Assembly (NCBI RefSeq): GCF_014679505.1
Contig: NZ_CP061474.1
Coordinates: 2,738,001 to 2,802,000 of the forward strand
Reading direction: 5' to 3'
Origin: Geobacillus sp. 46C-IIa
Lineage (GTDB): Bacteria > Bacillota > Bacilli > Bacillales > Anoxybacillaceae
DNA length: 64,000 bases
Shown: positions 55,876 to 63,230 of the stretch, piece after piece
Position numbering within the stretch: position 1 is the first letter of the stretch
Layout of the letters: every line of letters begins with the position of its first letter
Notes under the pieces: generated by a model
What the model was told of the DNA's origin: nothing
Seen by the model: the letters and a program-made list of their open reading frames with translations, nothing else
Databases searched by the model: none
Position numbers and translations under genes: made by a program

Positions 55876-55905
55876 ATTTTACCAAAGAACGGCTGCCTTT
55901 ACCAA
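55876..55905 (-). promoter_or_regulatory. ecsAB promoter
   Basis: Minus strand TTGGTA (55900-55905), 18 bp, TAAAAT (55876-55881), about 40 bp from ecsA. Confidence 0.5.
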
Positions 55906-56011
55906 AAAAGTTCTTTTCGTCGTCCTGCATAAATGCGCTGATCCCGGGCATGATAAATAGCGAAGAGGGGATGGGGAATCATCAGGCAAAGGCTGATGAA
56001 CGATCCATCTG

Positions 56012-56030
56012 AAATGGGGTGTTCGTCAAA
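56012..56030. repeat. Direct repeat, copy 1
   Basis: AAATGGGGTGTTCGTCAAA; the second copy differs at one base. Copy 1 continues into GACACC, so GGTGT...ACACC can also fold. Confidence 0.6.
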
Positions 56031-56170
56031 GACACCGTTGTGAGCTGCAAGACGTTGTAAACGTTCATGAACAAAGGCCATCTATATGTTGCTGGGAAGC
56101 AACGAACCTGTCCAAAAGGGGATGGTCGCGTTGAACAAAGGAAGCGCTCACGTCTAAACGACTTTGTCGC

Positions 56171-56189
56171 AAATGGGGTGTTCATCAAA
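56171..56189. repeat. Direct repeat, copy 2
   Basis: AAATGGGGTGTTCATCAAA, 159 bp after copy 1. May belong to a repeat dispersed in the genome. Confidence 0.6.
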
Positions 56190-56230
56190 CGCACATTTGA
56201 TGTTGAATGATCCTCTCCCCTTTTCACCGG

Positions 56231-56273
56231 CCGGGATGTAACCGTTTTACAGGATTACATCCCGGTTTTTTTT
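56231..56273 (+). terminator. Strong plus-strand terminator before hit
   Basis: CCGGGATGTAA (56231-56241) pairs perfectly with TTACATCCCGG (56255-56265), followed by eight T. It stands 43 bp before the hit start, with no upstream plus-strand gene. Confidence 0.88.
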
Positions 56274-56315
56274 ATGGTAAAATGAAGAAAACGAAAGGAA
56301 AGGGTGACCGTTTCG

Positions 56316-56738
56316 GTGAGCGATTGCATTTTTTGCAAAATTATTGACGGCGAACTGCCGGCGGCAAAAGTGTACGAAGACGAGCACGTACTCTCCTTTT
56401 TGGACATCAGCCAAGTGACGAAAGGGCATACACTTGTCATCCCGAAAGTACATACGGAAAACGTTTTTACCCTCACGCCTGATGTAGCCAGCCGGCTGTT
56501 TCGCGTCGTGCCAATGATCGCCAACGCACTGAATAAAGCATTCTCGCCAGCCGGGCTCAATTTGCTGAACAACAACGGCGAACCGGCCGGGCAAACGGTG
56601 TTCCATTACCACCTTCACCTCATTCCGCGCTACGGCAAAGGCGACGGGTTTGGCGCCGTTTGGAAATCGCATGCAAGCGACTATACCCCTGCCGACTTGC
56701 AGGCGATCGCCGCCACCATCCGCGAGCAGCTCAATTAA
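56316..56738 (+). CDS. hit: HIT-family nucleotide hydrolase
   Basis: A 140-residue Hint/HIT protein that hydrolyses AMP-conjugates. It has the zinc-linked CIFCKIIDGE opening and the histidine triad HYHLHLIPRY. The start GTG 56316 has GGGTGA eight bases upstream; GTG 56304 would add four residues. It is divergent from ecsAB, as in B. subtilis. Confidence 0.93.
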   Translation: MSDCIFCKIIDGELPAAKVYEDEHVLSFLDISQVTKGHTLVIPKVHTENVFTLTPDVASRLFRVVPMIANALNKAFSPAGLNLLNNNGEPAGQTVFHYHLHLIPRYGKGDGFGAVWKSHASDYTPADLQAIAATIREQLN

Positions 56739-56774
56739 AAACCGGAAGCAGGATTGCCTGCTCCCGGTTTTTTA
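56736..56774. terminator. Bidirectional terminator between hit and prsA
   Basis: AAAACCGG-A-AGCAGG (56738-56752) pairs with CCTGCT-C-CCGGTTTT (56757-56771), one mismatch, A/T-runs on both flanks. Confidence 0.85.
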
Positions 56775-57617
56775 CTGTTGCCCGAGCACATCTTGCAAAT
56801 CTTTGTCCTTGATCTTGACATCGGCATCTTTCACGAGCTCGTCCACTTTCGACTGCATCGCCGCCGGGTCAAGTTTGCTCCGTTTCACTTCAAACGTAAT
56901 TTCATCTTTCATTTCGTTAAACGATTTTTTCTTTTCCTTATCCGTCACTTTGATGATATGGTAACCGTAATCCGTTTTGATCGGATCGCTTACTTCACCG
57001 ACTTTCAGCTTATAGGCGGCATCTTCAAACTCTTTGACCATTTTCCCCGGGCCGAACCAGCCTAAATCACCGCCGTTCGATGCCGAACCAGGATCTTGTG
57101 AATACTCTTTCGCCAGCTTGGCGAAGTCCTCGCCTTTGTCGAGCTTCGCTTTCACTTCTTTTGCCGTTTTTTCATCTTTCACTAAAATATGGCTGGCACG
57201 AACTTTCGGCTTGTAGTTGTCATAATACTCTTTCAGCTCTTTATCCGTCACTTTAATGTCCTCAATCGCCGCTTTCGTCCGCAGCAAGTCGAGCTTGATC
57301 ATCTCGCGGATCACTTTTTCCCCGTTTTGTTGTACGGCCAAGTCGTACTGTGTGCCGTACGCCTCCTTAATCCGCTCGATTTCGCGGTCGATCTCTTCAT
57401 CAGTCACCTTGTATTTTTTGCTTAACACTTTTTCGTCGATCAAGTCGCGAAGCACCGTCTTACCGACGCGCTCTTTCATCTCATGATAAAATTCATCCTT
57501 CGTAATATCGCCGCTTTTTGTCTCGACAATTGCTTCTGAATCGCCGTTATTGCAGGCCGACAAAGCCATCAGCGAAACAACGGCGGCAGCCATCATCCAT
57601 TTTTTCATCCGCTTCAC
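56772..57617 (-). CDS. prsA: Foldase lipoprotein PrsA
   Basis: A 281-residue extracytoplasmic peptidyl-prolyl isomerase that folds secreted enzymes. The signal ends LSAC (Cys22). A parvulin domain covers about 135-230: [66 protein letters not shown]. The C-terminus is lysine-rich. GTG 57617 is close to AGGAG; ATG 57608 is an alternative that keeps the signal. The 294 bp upstream show no other gene. Confidence 0.94.
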   Translation of the reverse strand: MKRMKKWMMAAAVVSLMALSACNNGDSEAIVETKSGDITKDEFYHEMKERVGKTVLRDLIDEKVLSKKYKVTDEEIDREIERIKEAYGTQYDLAVQQNGEKVIREMIKLDLLRTKAAIEDIKVTDKELKEYYDNYKPKVRASHILVKDEKTAKEVKAKLDKGEDFAKLAKEYSQDPGSASNGGDLGWFGPGKMVKEFEDAAYKLKVGEVSDPIKTDYGYHIIKVTDKEKKKSFNEMKDEITFEVKRSKLDPAAMQSKVDELVKDADVKIKDKDLQDVLGQQ

Positions 57618-57835
57618 AACTCCTACTCACGTCTTTTTTTCGTTTTCCCTTTCCGGCGCTGCCGGCCATTGATATTCCGGCACCAGGATGTGAGATCCAT
57701 TCCACCCCAGGCGACGCCTGATGCACTTGCGGCGGCATCGCGAAACAAAACGCCGAGCCGCCTAAACCACGACAATAACTATATCACATTTGCGGCGAAA
57801 AAAAAACCTCTTTCCGTTTTAGTCATCCGCCCACC

Positions 57836-57862
57836 ACATGTACGCTTGCCATACATATGATG
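57836..57862 (+). promoter_or_regulatory. Sigma-K-type promoter for the SscA-like gene
   Basis: AC (57836-57837), 16 bp, CATATGATG (57854-57862), one mismatch from CATANNNTA. Confidence 0.45.
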
Positions 57863-57911
57863 GGGATGAAGCACCGCAGCGGGCTTCTCCTTGCCGAAAG
57901 GGGGTGTTACG

Positions 57912-58001
57912 ATGAGCGCACCTTATGCCGGAGGCTTTGCGTTAATTGTCGTGCTGTTTATTTTGCTGATCATTGTCGGCTGTGCCTGCGTCATCTACTA
58001 A
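57912..58001 (+). CDS. sscA: SscA/YjcZ-family small spore protein
   Basis: A 29-residue peptide: MSAPYAGGFALIVVLF followed by a hydrophobic run and GCACVIY. It fits the YjcZ family (PF09680), which includes B. subtilis SscA, a spore coat assembly peptide near prsA. AAAGGGGG precedes the ATG. It has a sigma-K-like promoter and a terminator hairpin. Confidence 0.85.
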   Translation: MSAPYAGGFALIVVLFILLIIVGCACVIY

Positions 58002-58007
58002 ACGAAA

Positions 58008-58042
58008 GAGGGTGTTCCCGCGCTGGGAGCACCCTCTTCCTT
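58008..58042 (+). terminator. Hairpin after the SscA-like gene
   Basis: GAGGGTGTTCCC (58008-58019) pairs with GGGAGCACCCTC (58025-58036) with one mismatch; short T-rich tail. Confidence 0.7.
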
Positions 58043-58083
58043 CATCGTCCCCATCTTCGCCTGTGAGCGGAGCAGGCAGCTTT

Positions 58084-58263
58084 TTATGTAAATAACACTT
58101 CAAAATAGGAAGAAATTAATAAAATCGTAATAAGTACATTGATCGTGCGAAAAACGGCCGACTGTTGCTCCTCCGGAATATCGCGCTGTGCACAGAGCGA
58201 GTGGGTGAGCTGGTTCACCAAAAACAAGACCGTAACCGCCAGAGGGATAAAATAAAGCGCCAA
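58084..58263 (-). CDS. Small two-helix membrane protein
   Basis: A 59-residue protein with two hydrophobic segments (LYFIPLAVTVLFLVNQ and INVLITILLISSYFEVLF) around a polar loop with RDIPEEQQ. The TTG start at 58263 is set by GGAGGAGGGG six bases upstream; an ATG at 58284 has no such site. I do not recognise the family. Confidence 0.6.
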   Translation of the reverse strand: MALYFIPLAVTVLFLVNQLTHSLCAQRDIPEEQQSAVFRTINVLITILLISSYFEVLFT

Positions 58264-58456
58264 AGCCGTTCCCCTCCTCCCCATCTTAGCCAAACGCCGC
58301 CCATGGCTTTAACTTTACATCGTTCACGGCCGGAAATCAATCTTTTTTCTCTTTCGAGCATGGCGAACCGATTTTTCCTATTGGTGAATGTGCACAAATT
58401 CGGTAAAATATACGTAAAAGCGGTCGCATTTTATGTCAGCCAAAGGAGCACGGTGT

Positions 58457-58798
58457 ATGGAATCGTTGGAAAAGCGAGTGGCCAAGCTCGAATTTCACCA
58501 GTCATTGCTGATGGAAATGGTGGATGAAGCGAAAAAACCGTTTTACTCCCTCATCATCCGCGCCGATTTAACAAAGGAAGAAGTCGACGCGTTCCTTTCG
58601 TTTTGCCAGGAGCTCGCCGAACAATATGAGCAGCAAAAAGCGGAAGGATTGACGATCTTTACTCCCCTGCTCGTGCAATTTGTCGGGATGCTTCATCCGA
58701 ACCTTCCGCTTGAACAAACAGTTGATGCCCTGTTAGCCCAACAAATGTTTGTGCCGCTCATGACCGAGCTAAAAACGCTCATCCGAACCGTCAGTTAG
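58457..58798 (+). CDS. yhaI: DUF1878 protein YhaI
   Basis: A 113-residue helical protein ([36 protein letters not shown]). It equals B. subtilis YhaI in length and lies beside hpr as there. AAAGGAG precedes the ATG. Its last eight bases overlap the end of hpr tail to tail. Confidence 0.87.
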   Translation: MESLEKRVAKLEFHQSLLMEMVDEAKKPFYSLIIRADLTKEEVDAFLSFCQELAEQYEQQKAEGLTIFTPLLVQFVGMLHPNLPLEQTVDALLAQQMFVPLMTELKTLIRTVS

Positions 58799-59396
58799 CC
58801 TGACCGGCCAGTTCCTTCTCGTGCTCTTCCGCTTTTGACGCCCGCTTGACGAGCTTGCCGTCCTGCTCGACAAAATCTTCTTTTATGTTTTCGAACGCCC
58901 GCTCAAAAATCTCCATAAAATCGTCTCCGTAAATATTGCGGACGATGCACATCATTTCTAAAATTTCAGGAAACTTCCCGTACAGCTCGCGCAGCGGCAG
59001 CGCCCCGTTAAAGACGGCGTTTTTCGTCGGATCGTACGTCTCCATCAATTTCATCAGCACTTCTTCGCCTTTTTCCGTCAGCTCAATGTACGTGTTGCGC
59101 TTGTCATCCTGCTTTTTCGAAAACGAAAGCAGCCCTTTTTCTTCCAACTTTTTCGAGAAGTTAAACGCCGTCGAAACGTGCATCACGCCAAATTTGGCGA
59201 TTTCCGAAATCGAAGCACCTTTGAAATGGTAAGCAATCCATAAAATATGGTGTTCGTTAATGTTCAAGTCAAACGGCTTAATCCATTGCTGCCAATCTTT
59301 TTCAATCGATTTCCACAGCGCCTTGCTCAGCTGGGCGATCCGTTGGCTAAATAACATAGCCTCTTTGACGGAATAATGCTGTTCTGTCGCTTTCAT
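58791..59396 (-). CDS. hpr: Transition-state regulator Hpr (ScoC)
   Basis: A 201-residue MarR-family repressor of proteases, sporulation and motility genes. [63 protein letters not shown], the DNA-binding half, is nearly identical to B. subtilis Hpr. ATG 59396 is used; GTG 59408 is possible. Extended -10 TGATATAAT lies at 59437-59445 on the minus strand. Confidence 0.94.
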   Translation of the reverse strand: MKATEQHYSVKEAMLFSQRIAQLSKALWKSIEKDWQQWIKPFDLNINEHHILWIAYHFKGASISEIAKFGVMHVSTAFNFSKKLEEKGLLSFSKKQDDKRNTYIELTEKGEEVLMKLMETYDPTKNAVFNGALPLRELYGKFPEILEMMCIVRNIYGDDFMEIFERAFENIKEDFVEQDGKLVKRASKAEEHEKELAGQAN

Positions 59397-59436
59397 CGTT
59401 CCACCCACTCTTCCCTCACCGTATTTTTTACTTCCT

Positions 59437-59445
59437 ATTATATCA
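59437..59445 (-). promoter_or_regulatory. Extended -10 promoter of hpr
   Basis: Minus strand TGATATAAT, a perfect extended -10, 41 bp before the start. Confidence 0.6.
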
Positions 59446-59550
59446 ATAAAACAAAAAGGAATAAAGACAAAAACATTTATTTTTATAATTTTTTTTGCAT
59501 ATTCATAGTAGTAAGCATAAAGCGCTGATCACATATAGGAGGAGAACATA

Positions 59551-59739
59551 ATGATGTATATACAATGGCTGCTTGCTGCTGTTGGATTCTTATTTTTCTG
59601 TCTCTTTATAAACACCTTTTTTGCCTTATGGAAAGCGCGGGCGTATCCGCCGAAAGCGCTGTTGAAAGAGCAGGCTGTGCGCTATATTGGAATAGCGTCC
59701 ATCTGTCTGCTCGCCGCTTGGCTTCTTGGCTACGCCTAG
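59551..59739 (+). CDS. Small membrane protein, unknown
   Basis: A 62-residue protein with two helices (LLAAVGFLFFCLFINTFFAL and YIGIASICLLAAWLLGY) and a basic loop. AGGAGGAG lies a few bases before two ATGs (59551, 59554). No family recognised. It lies between hpr and trpP and has a hairpin downstream (59783-59807). Confidence 0.65.
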   Translation: MMYIQWLLAAVGFLFFCLFINTFFALWKARAYPPKALLKEQAVRYIGIASICLLAAWLLGYA

Positions 59740-59782
59740 CACTTATTTGAATTTTCACATAACAGAAGATGAAAACAGGCCG

Positions 59783-59807
59783 GGGATGGGCATTTTTTCG
59801 CCCGTCC
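59783..59807 (+). terminator. Hairpin after the 62-residue gene
   Basis: GGGATGGGC (59783-59791) pairs with GCCCGTCCC around ATTTTTTC with one mismatch. Confidence 0.55.
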
Positions 59808-59817
59808 CTTTGATAGC

Positions 59818-59849
59818 AAAAAACCCGACCAGCAATGATCGGGTTTTTG
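59818..59849 (-). terminator. Intrinsic terminator of trpP
   Basis: AAAACCCGA (59820-59828) pairs with TCGGGTTTT (59839-59847); U-rich tail on the minus strand. Confidence 0.8.
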
Positions 59850-59853
59850 CCGT

Positions 59854-60378
59854 TTACACGTGCGCTGTGACGTTCATCCGCCGGAAAATCGATGCCACGA
59901 TCGGATAGACGATGACCATCGCTACTGTGTTCAATGCCGCGGCTGGCAGCACAACGGTGACAAACAGCGCCGAAAACGCCGTTCCGCCCGGCAACCCGAC
60001 GAGCAGGAGCGCCGCCGCCAAAAACACCGCGCCGGAGATGACGGTGCCGACAGCCGTCAACACCGCGGCCCCGACAACTGTTTGGCTATATTTTTTCAGC
60101 AAGGTCACTAGGGCAAACACAACAAAGGCAGTGATGATTTTGTCGATTACATTAGGCAGCTGACCGCCTGGGAACGTCGTCGTCATGGCGGAAATCAAGC
60201 CGGTGGCGACACCGACAAGGCCGGCCGCTTTGGCGCTTGGAAACAACAAAATCGCCAAAAACATCATCGCCAGCATCATATCCGGTTTCATGCCGGCAAA
60301 CAGCCCGGGAATGACCGCGTGCAACACCGCTCCGATTCCGACTAACAGCGCCATCGATACTAATGCTCTCACATTCAT
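59854..60378 (-). CDS. trpP: Tryptophan transporter TrpP
   Basis: A 174-residue membrane protein with about five helices. VRALVSMALLVGIGAVLHAVIPGLFAGMKPDMMLAMMFLAILLFP and PGGQLPNVIDKIITAF are TrpP-like. ATG 60378 is spaced six bases from GGAGAG; ATG 60384 directly abuts it. A TRAP site covers the ribosome site and start. Confidence 0.92.
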   Translation of the reverse strand: MNVRALVSMALLVGIGAVLHAVIPGLFAGMKPDMMLAMMFLAILLFPSAKAAGLVGVATGLISAMTTTFPGGQLPNVIDKIITAFVVFALVTLLKKYSQTVVGAAVLTAVGTVISGAVFLAAALLLVGLPGGTAFSALFVTVVLPAAALNTVAMVIVYPIVASIFRRMNVTAHV

Positions 60379-60379
60379 G

Positions 60380-60412
60380 CTCATCTCTCCTCATCTCTCC
60401 TCATCTATTCTC
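60380..60412 (-). promoter_or_regulatory. TRAP-binding site on the trpP ribosome site
   Basis: On the minus strand seven (G/U)AG triplets (six GAG, one UAG) repeat with exactly two-base spacers: 60380, 60385, 60390, 60395, 60400, 60405 and 60410. They cover the Shine-Dalgarno and end one base before the ATG. Tryptophan-bound TRAP should block translation. Confidence 0.88.
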
Positions 60413-60471
60413 CTGCTTGAGAATTTTTCTACATTATATCACTTTGCCGTGTAAAAGTGAAGAAGAAATTT

Positions 60472-61554
60472 TCAGGCAAAACGGCGGCGGAAGTCGTTCA
60501 TAAACGATGCGAGCGCCTCGCACGCCTCAAGCGGCACCGCGTTGTAAATCGATGCCCGGCAGCCGCCGACCGACCGGTGTCCACCGAGCCCGACGAAGCC
60601 TCGTTCTTTCGCTTCGGCAAGGAACGCCTTCGTCAGTTCTTCGCTCGGCAATGTGAACGTGACGTTCATGAGCGAGCGGCTTCCTTTTTCTGCATGCGGT
60701 CTGTAAAAGCCGCCGCTTTCGTCAATGGCCTCATACAGCACGGCCGCTTTTTGCCGGTTGCGCGCTTCGATCGCCGTCACGCCGCCCTGTTCTTCAACCC
60801 ATTCGAGCACGAGCGACAACATATAAATCGCAAACGTCGGCGGCGTGTTGTATAGCGAGTTGCTTTTTTGGTGCGTCCGGTAATCAAGCATCGTCGGCAG
60901 CCCGTCCGGAATGCGTTCAAGCAAATCGCCGCGGAGGATGACGACCGTGACCCCCGACGGGCCGAGATTTTTTTGCGCCCCGGCGTAAATCAAGGCAAAC
61001 TTGCCGACATCAAACGGCCGGCTCAAAATGTCGCTTGACATATCAGCGATAAGATCAGCCGGCACATCCGGGAACTCCTGCCATTGGGTGCCGAAAATCG
61101 TATTGTTGGACGTAATATGAACGTAGGCAGCATCCTTCGGCCATTTCACGTCGTCCAACGACGGAATATGCGTGTAGTTCGCCTCTTTGCTTGAAGCGAC
61201 GACTGTTGTCAAGCCGACTTTTTGTGCTTCTTTCAGCGCTTTTTCCGACCATGAGCCGGTTAAAACGTAGCAGCCGATTTTCCCCTCGGTGAGGAAATTC
61301 ATCGGCACCATCGAAAATTGCAGGCTCGCCCCGCCTTGCAAAAACAAAACGTCATAGCCATCCGGTACGTTGAGGAGCCGTTTGAGCCGCTCTTGCGCCG
61401 CGCGATGGACTGCATCATACTCTTTGCTCCGGTGGCTTAATTCCATCACCGACATGCCGGTGTCCTGAAAATTGAGCAGTTCCTTTTGCGCCCGCTCGAG
61501 CACCGGCAGCGGCAACGCCGACGGGCCGGCATTGAAGTTGTACGCACGTTTCAT
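60472..61554 (-). CDS. serC: Phosphoserine aminotransferase
   Basis: A 360-residue PLP enzyme of serine synthesis. YNFNAGPSALP opens the protein, the PLP lysine is in YAGAQKNLGPSGVT, and GLGGHRSVGGCRASIYNA ends it. ATG 61554 is six bases from GAGGG; 61560 abuts it. It is upstream of trpP on the same strand. Confidence 0.95.
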   Translation of the reverse strand: MKRAYNFNAGPSALPLPVLERAQKELLNFQDTGMSVMELSHRSKEYDAVHRAAQERLKRLLNVPDGYDVLFLQGGASLQFSMVPMNFLTEGKIGCYVLTGSWSEKALKEAQKVGLTTVVASSKEANYTHIPSLDDVKWPKDAAYVHITSNNTIFGTQWQEFPDVPADLIADMSSDILSRPFDVGKFALIYAGAQKNLGPSGVTVVILRGDLLERIPDGLPTMLDYRTHQKSNSLYNTPPTFAIYMLSLVLEWVEEQGGVTAIEARNRQKAAVLYEAIDESGGFYRPHAEKGSRSLMNVTFTLPSEELTKAFLAEAKERGFVGLGGHRSVGGCRASIYNAVPLEACEALASFMNDFRRRFA

Positions 61555-61666
61555 GGTCATCCCTCACTTTATTGTCCAAGTAGTCCATTTGATATTACTA
61601 TCCTAACATGAATTCTTAAAAAAGAAAGAGAATTTTTCGAAAAAAGCGTTTTCAAATGATGATTTC

Positions 61667-61700
61667 CAAAAAAGAAAGCCCTTGGATCTTACAAGGGCTT
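61667..61700 (-). terminator. Terminator overlapping the yhaL stop
   Basis: AAGCCCTTG (61676-61684) pairs with CAAGGGCTT (61692-61700), T-rich on the minus strand. The yhaL stop (61689-61691) lies in the loop. Confidence 0.82.
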
Positions 61701-61874
61701 CGCCTGCTTCCGCCGTTCTCGCTCTTGACGGATGCGCTCCATATAAATTTCCCCTTCTTTTTCAATGAACGCCTCATCGATTTCCCGCTCCCGCGCCGCT
61801 GTTTTTACGGTCATATAGCCGCTGAAAATAATGCCGGCCACAACTAAGTAAATCCACCACGGCAAGCTAAGCAT
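61689..61874 (-). CDS. yhaL: Sporulation protein YhaL
   Basis: A 61-residue protein: one membrane helix (LPWWIYLVVAGIIFSGYMTV) and a charged tail (EREIDEAFIEKEGEIYMERIRQERERRKQ). B. subtilis YhaL is a sigma-E-dependent sporulation protein of similar form. ATG 61874 is six bases from AAGGGGG. Confidence 0.85.
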   Translation of the reverse strand: MLSLPWWIYLVVAGIIFSGYMTVKTAAREREIDEAFIEKEGEIYMERIRQERERRKQAKPL

Positions 61875-61940
61875 CGCCATCCCCCTTTTTCATGTGCTTG
61901 TCTTACTAAACTATACGCGCAAGCAGGCAACCGTATGCAT

Positions 61941-61975
61941 AAAGAAAGAGGCGGACATGCCGCCTCTTTCTTCGG
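61941..61975 (-). terminator. Terminator of the 41-residue gene
   Basis: GAAAGAGGCGG (61944-61954) pairs with CCGCCTCTTTC (61960-61970); minus-strand tail CTTTATGC is weak. Confidence 0.7.
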
Positions 61976-61983
61976 GACAACGC

Positions 61984-62109
61984 TTATGCTTCGTTTCGCT
62001 TTTTCTTTTTCCTCTTCGCATTCCTCCACTGTCGGCGCAGCTCATTCAACTTTTCTTTCGCCTGTTCGTGCTGGGTCGTTGGGACGATTTCAATGACCGG
62101 TTCGATCAC
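61984..62109 (-). CDS. Small lysine/arginine-rich protein
   Basis: A 41-residue protein: VIEPVIEIVPTTQHEQAKEK, then a basic tail ending KRKKKKRNEA. The GTG start at 62109 has GGAGGG seven bases upstream and a terminator follows. It is downstream of yhaM. Not recognised; the basic tail suggests nucleic acid or ribosome contact. Confidence 0.6.
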   Translation of the reverse strand: MIEPVIEIVPTTQHEQAKEKLNELRRQWRNAKRKKKKRNEA

Positions 62110-62133
62110 GCCTCATCCCTCCTTTGCATGGCG

Positions 62134-63111
62134 CTATTTTTCATTACCCGCTTTCTTTGGCGCTGAAACAGCCAAAAACGCCGGCTTGTAAAATGAACGG
62201 TTGTCAAGGGCAAAAATGCGTTCGGTGAATTCCCCCGGCTTCACCTTTTCCAGCGCGCGGTCGATCATATTCATTTTCGCATCCAAATTGTCAATATAAT
62301 GAAGCACTTCCGCCTCTTTGACCAGCGGCGGCTTCGGGCTGCCCCACTCGGCCTTCCCATGGTGCGACAAGACGAGATGTTGCAAAATGACGACTTCTTC
62401 ACCTTGAATGCCGAGCTGCTCGGCCGCCTTGCTAATTTCGCTGACCATGATCGAAATGTGACCGAGCAAATTGCCTTCAAGCGTATACGCCGCCGACACC
62501 GGACCGGACAGTTCCATCACTTTGCCAAGGTCATGCAAAATAATGCCGGCATATAGCAAATCTTTATTGAGCGACGGATACAAGCGAACGAGTGCCCCCG
62601 CAAGCTCAAGCATCGAAACAACGTGATACGCCAGTCCGGAAACGAATTCATGATGGTTTTTCGTCGCCGCTGGATACTCAAAAAACGGCTTTTCATATTT
62701 TTTCAGCAAATAGCGCGTAATGCGCTGAATGTTTGGATTTTCCATCGCAAATATGTATTCCATGACTTTTGCCTTCATTTCCTCGCGAGCAAGCGGAGCG
62801 GTCTCTAAAAAATCGGCGACACGCACCGCATCGCCTGGATGGGCGGGGCGAATTGAGCGGATGCGAAGCTGCAGTTTGCCGCGGTAATTATGAATGTCGC
62901 CGACCACTTTGACAATGCATTCCGGCGCGTACCGTTCTTCATCGTCGGGAGACACGTCCCAAAGTTTGGCTTCAATGTCACCGCTTTTATCTTGCAAAAT
63001 TAACGTTAAAAACGGCTTGCCGTTGCTGGCAATCCCTTTCGTCGCTGATTTAATGAGCAAAAATAAATCGACTTGTTCCCCGACTTCATAATGAATAATC
63101 CCTTTGGCCAC
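62134..63111 (-). CDS. yhaM: 3'-5' exoribonuclease YhaM
   Basis: A 325-residue enzyme with an N-terminal OB fold (about 10-100) and an HD domain ([50 protein letters not shown]). It trims RNA 3' ends and can act on DNA. The GTG start 63111 is seven bases from GGAGGAG. Next to yhaL as in B. subtilis. Confidence 0.93.
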   Translation of the reverse strand: MAKGIIHYEVGEQVDLFLLIKSATKGIASNGKPFLTLILQDKSGDIEAKLWDVSPDDEERYAPECIVKVVGDIHNYRGKLQLRIRSIRPAHPGDAVRVADFLETAPLAREEMKAKVMEYIFAMENPNIQRITRYLLKKYEKPFFEYPAATKNHHEFVSGLAYHVVSMLELAGALVRLYPSLNKDLLYAGIILHDLGKVMELSGPVSAAYTLEGNLLGHISIMVSEISKAAEQLGIQGEEVVILQHLVLSHHGKAEWGSPKPPLVKEAEVLHYIDNLDAKMNMIDRALEKVKPGEFTERIFALDNRSFYKPAFLAVSAPKKAGNEK

Positions 63112-63167
63112 GTTCGTTCTCCTCCGTTTCTCTTTACGTATCCTCTAGTATACCATAGCGGCGAAAC

Positions 63168-63200
63168 CGCAAAAAGAAAGCCTTGCCGGCCAGGCAAGGA
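63168..63200 (-). terminator. Terminator of the yhaP-like gene
   Basis: CCTTGCC (63181-63187) pairs with GGCAAGG (63193-63199); minus-strand tail CTTTCTTTTT. Confidence 0.8.
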
Positions 63201-63230
63201 AACATCGGATTCTATCCCCTCTCACACCGC

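Larger units (their letters stand above)
55837..56315. other. Long divergent region between ecsA and hit
   Basis: No protein gene is supported in 479 bp. It holds the ecsA promoter, a direct repeat and a strong plus-strand terminator close to hit. A small RNA or an attenuating leader is likely. Confidence 0.55.
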
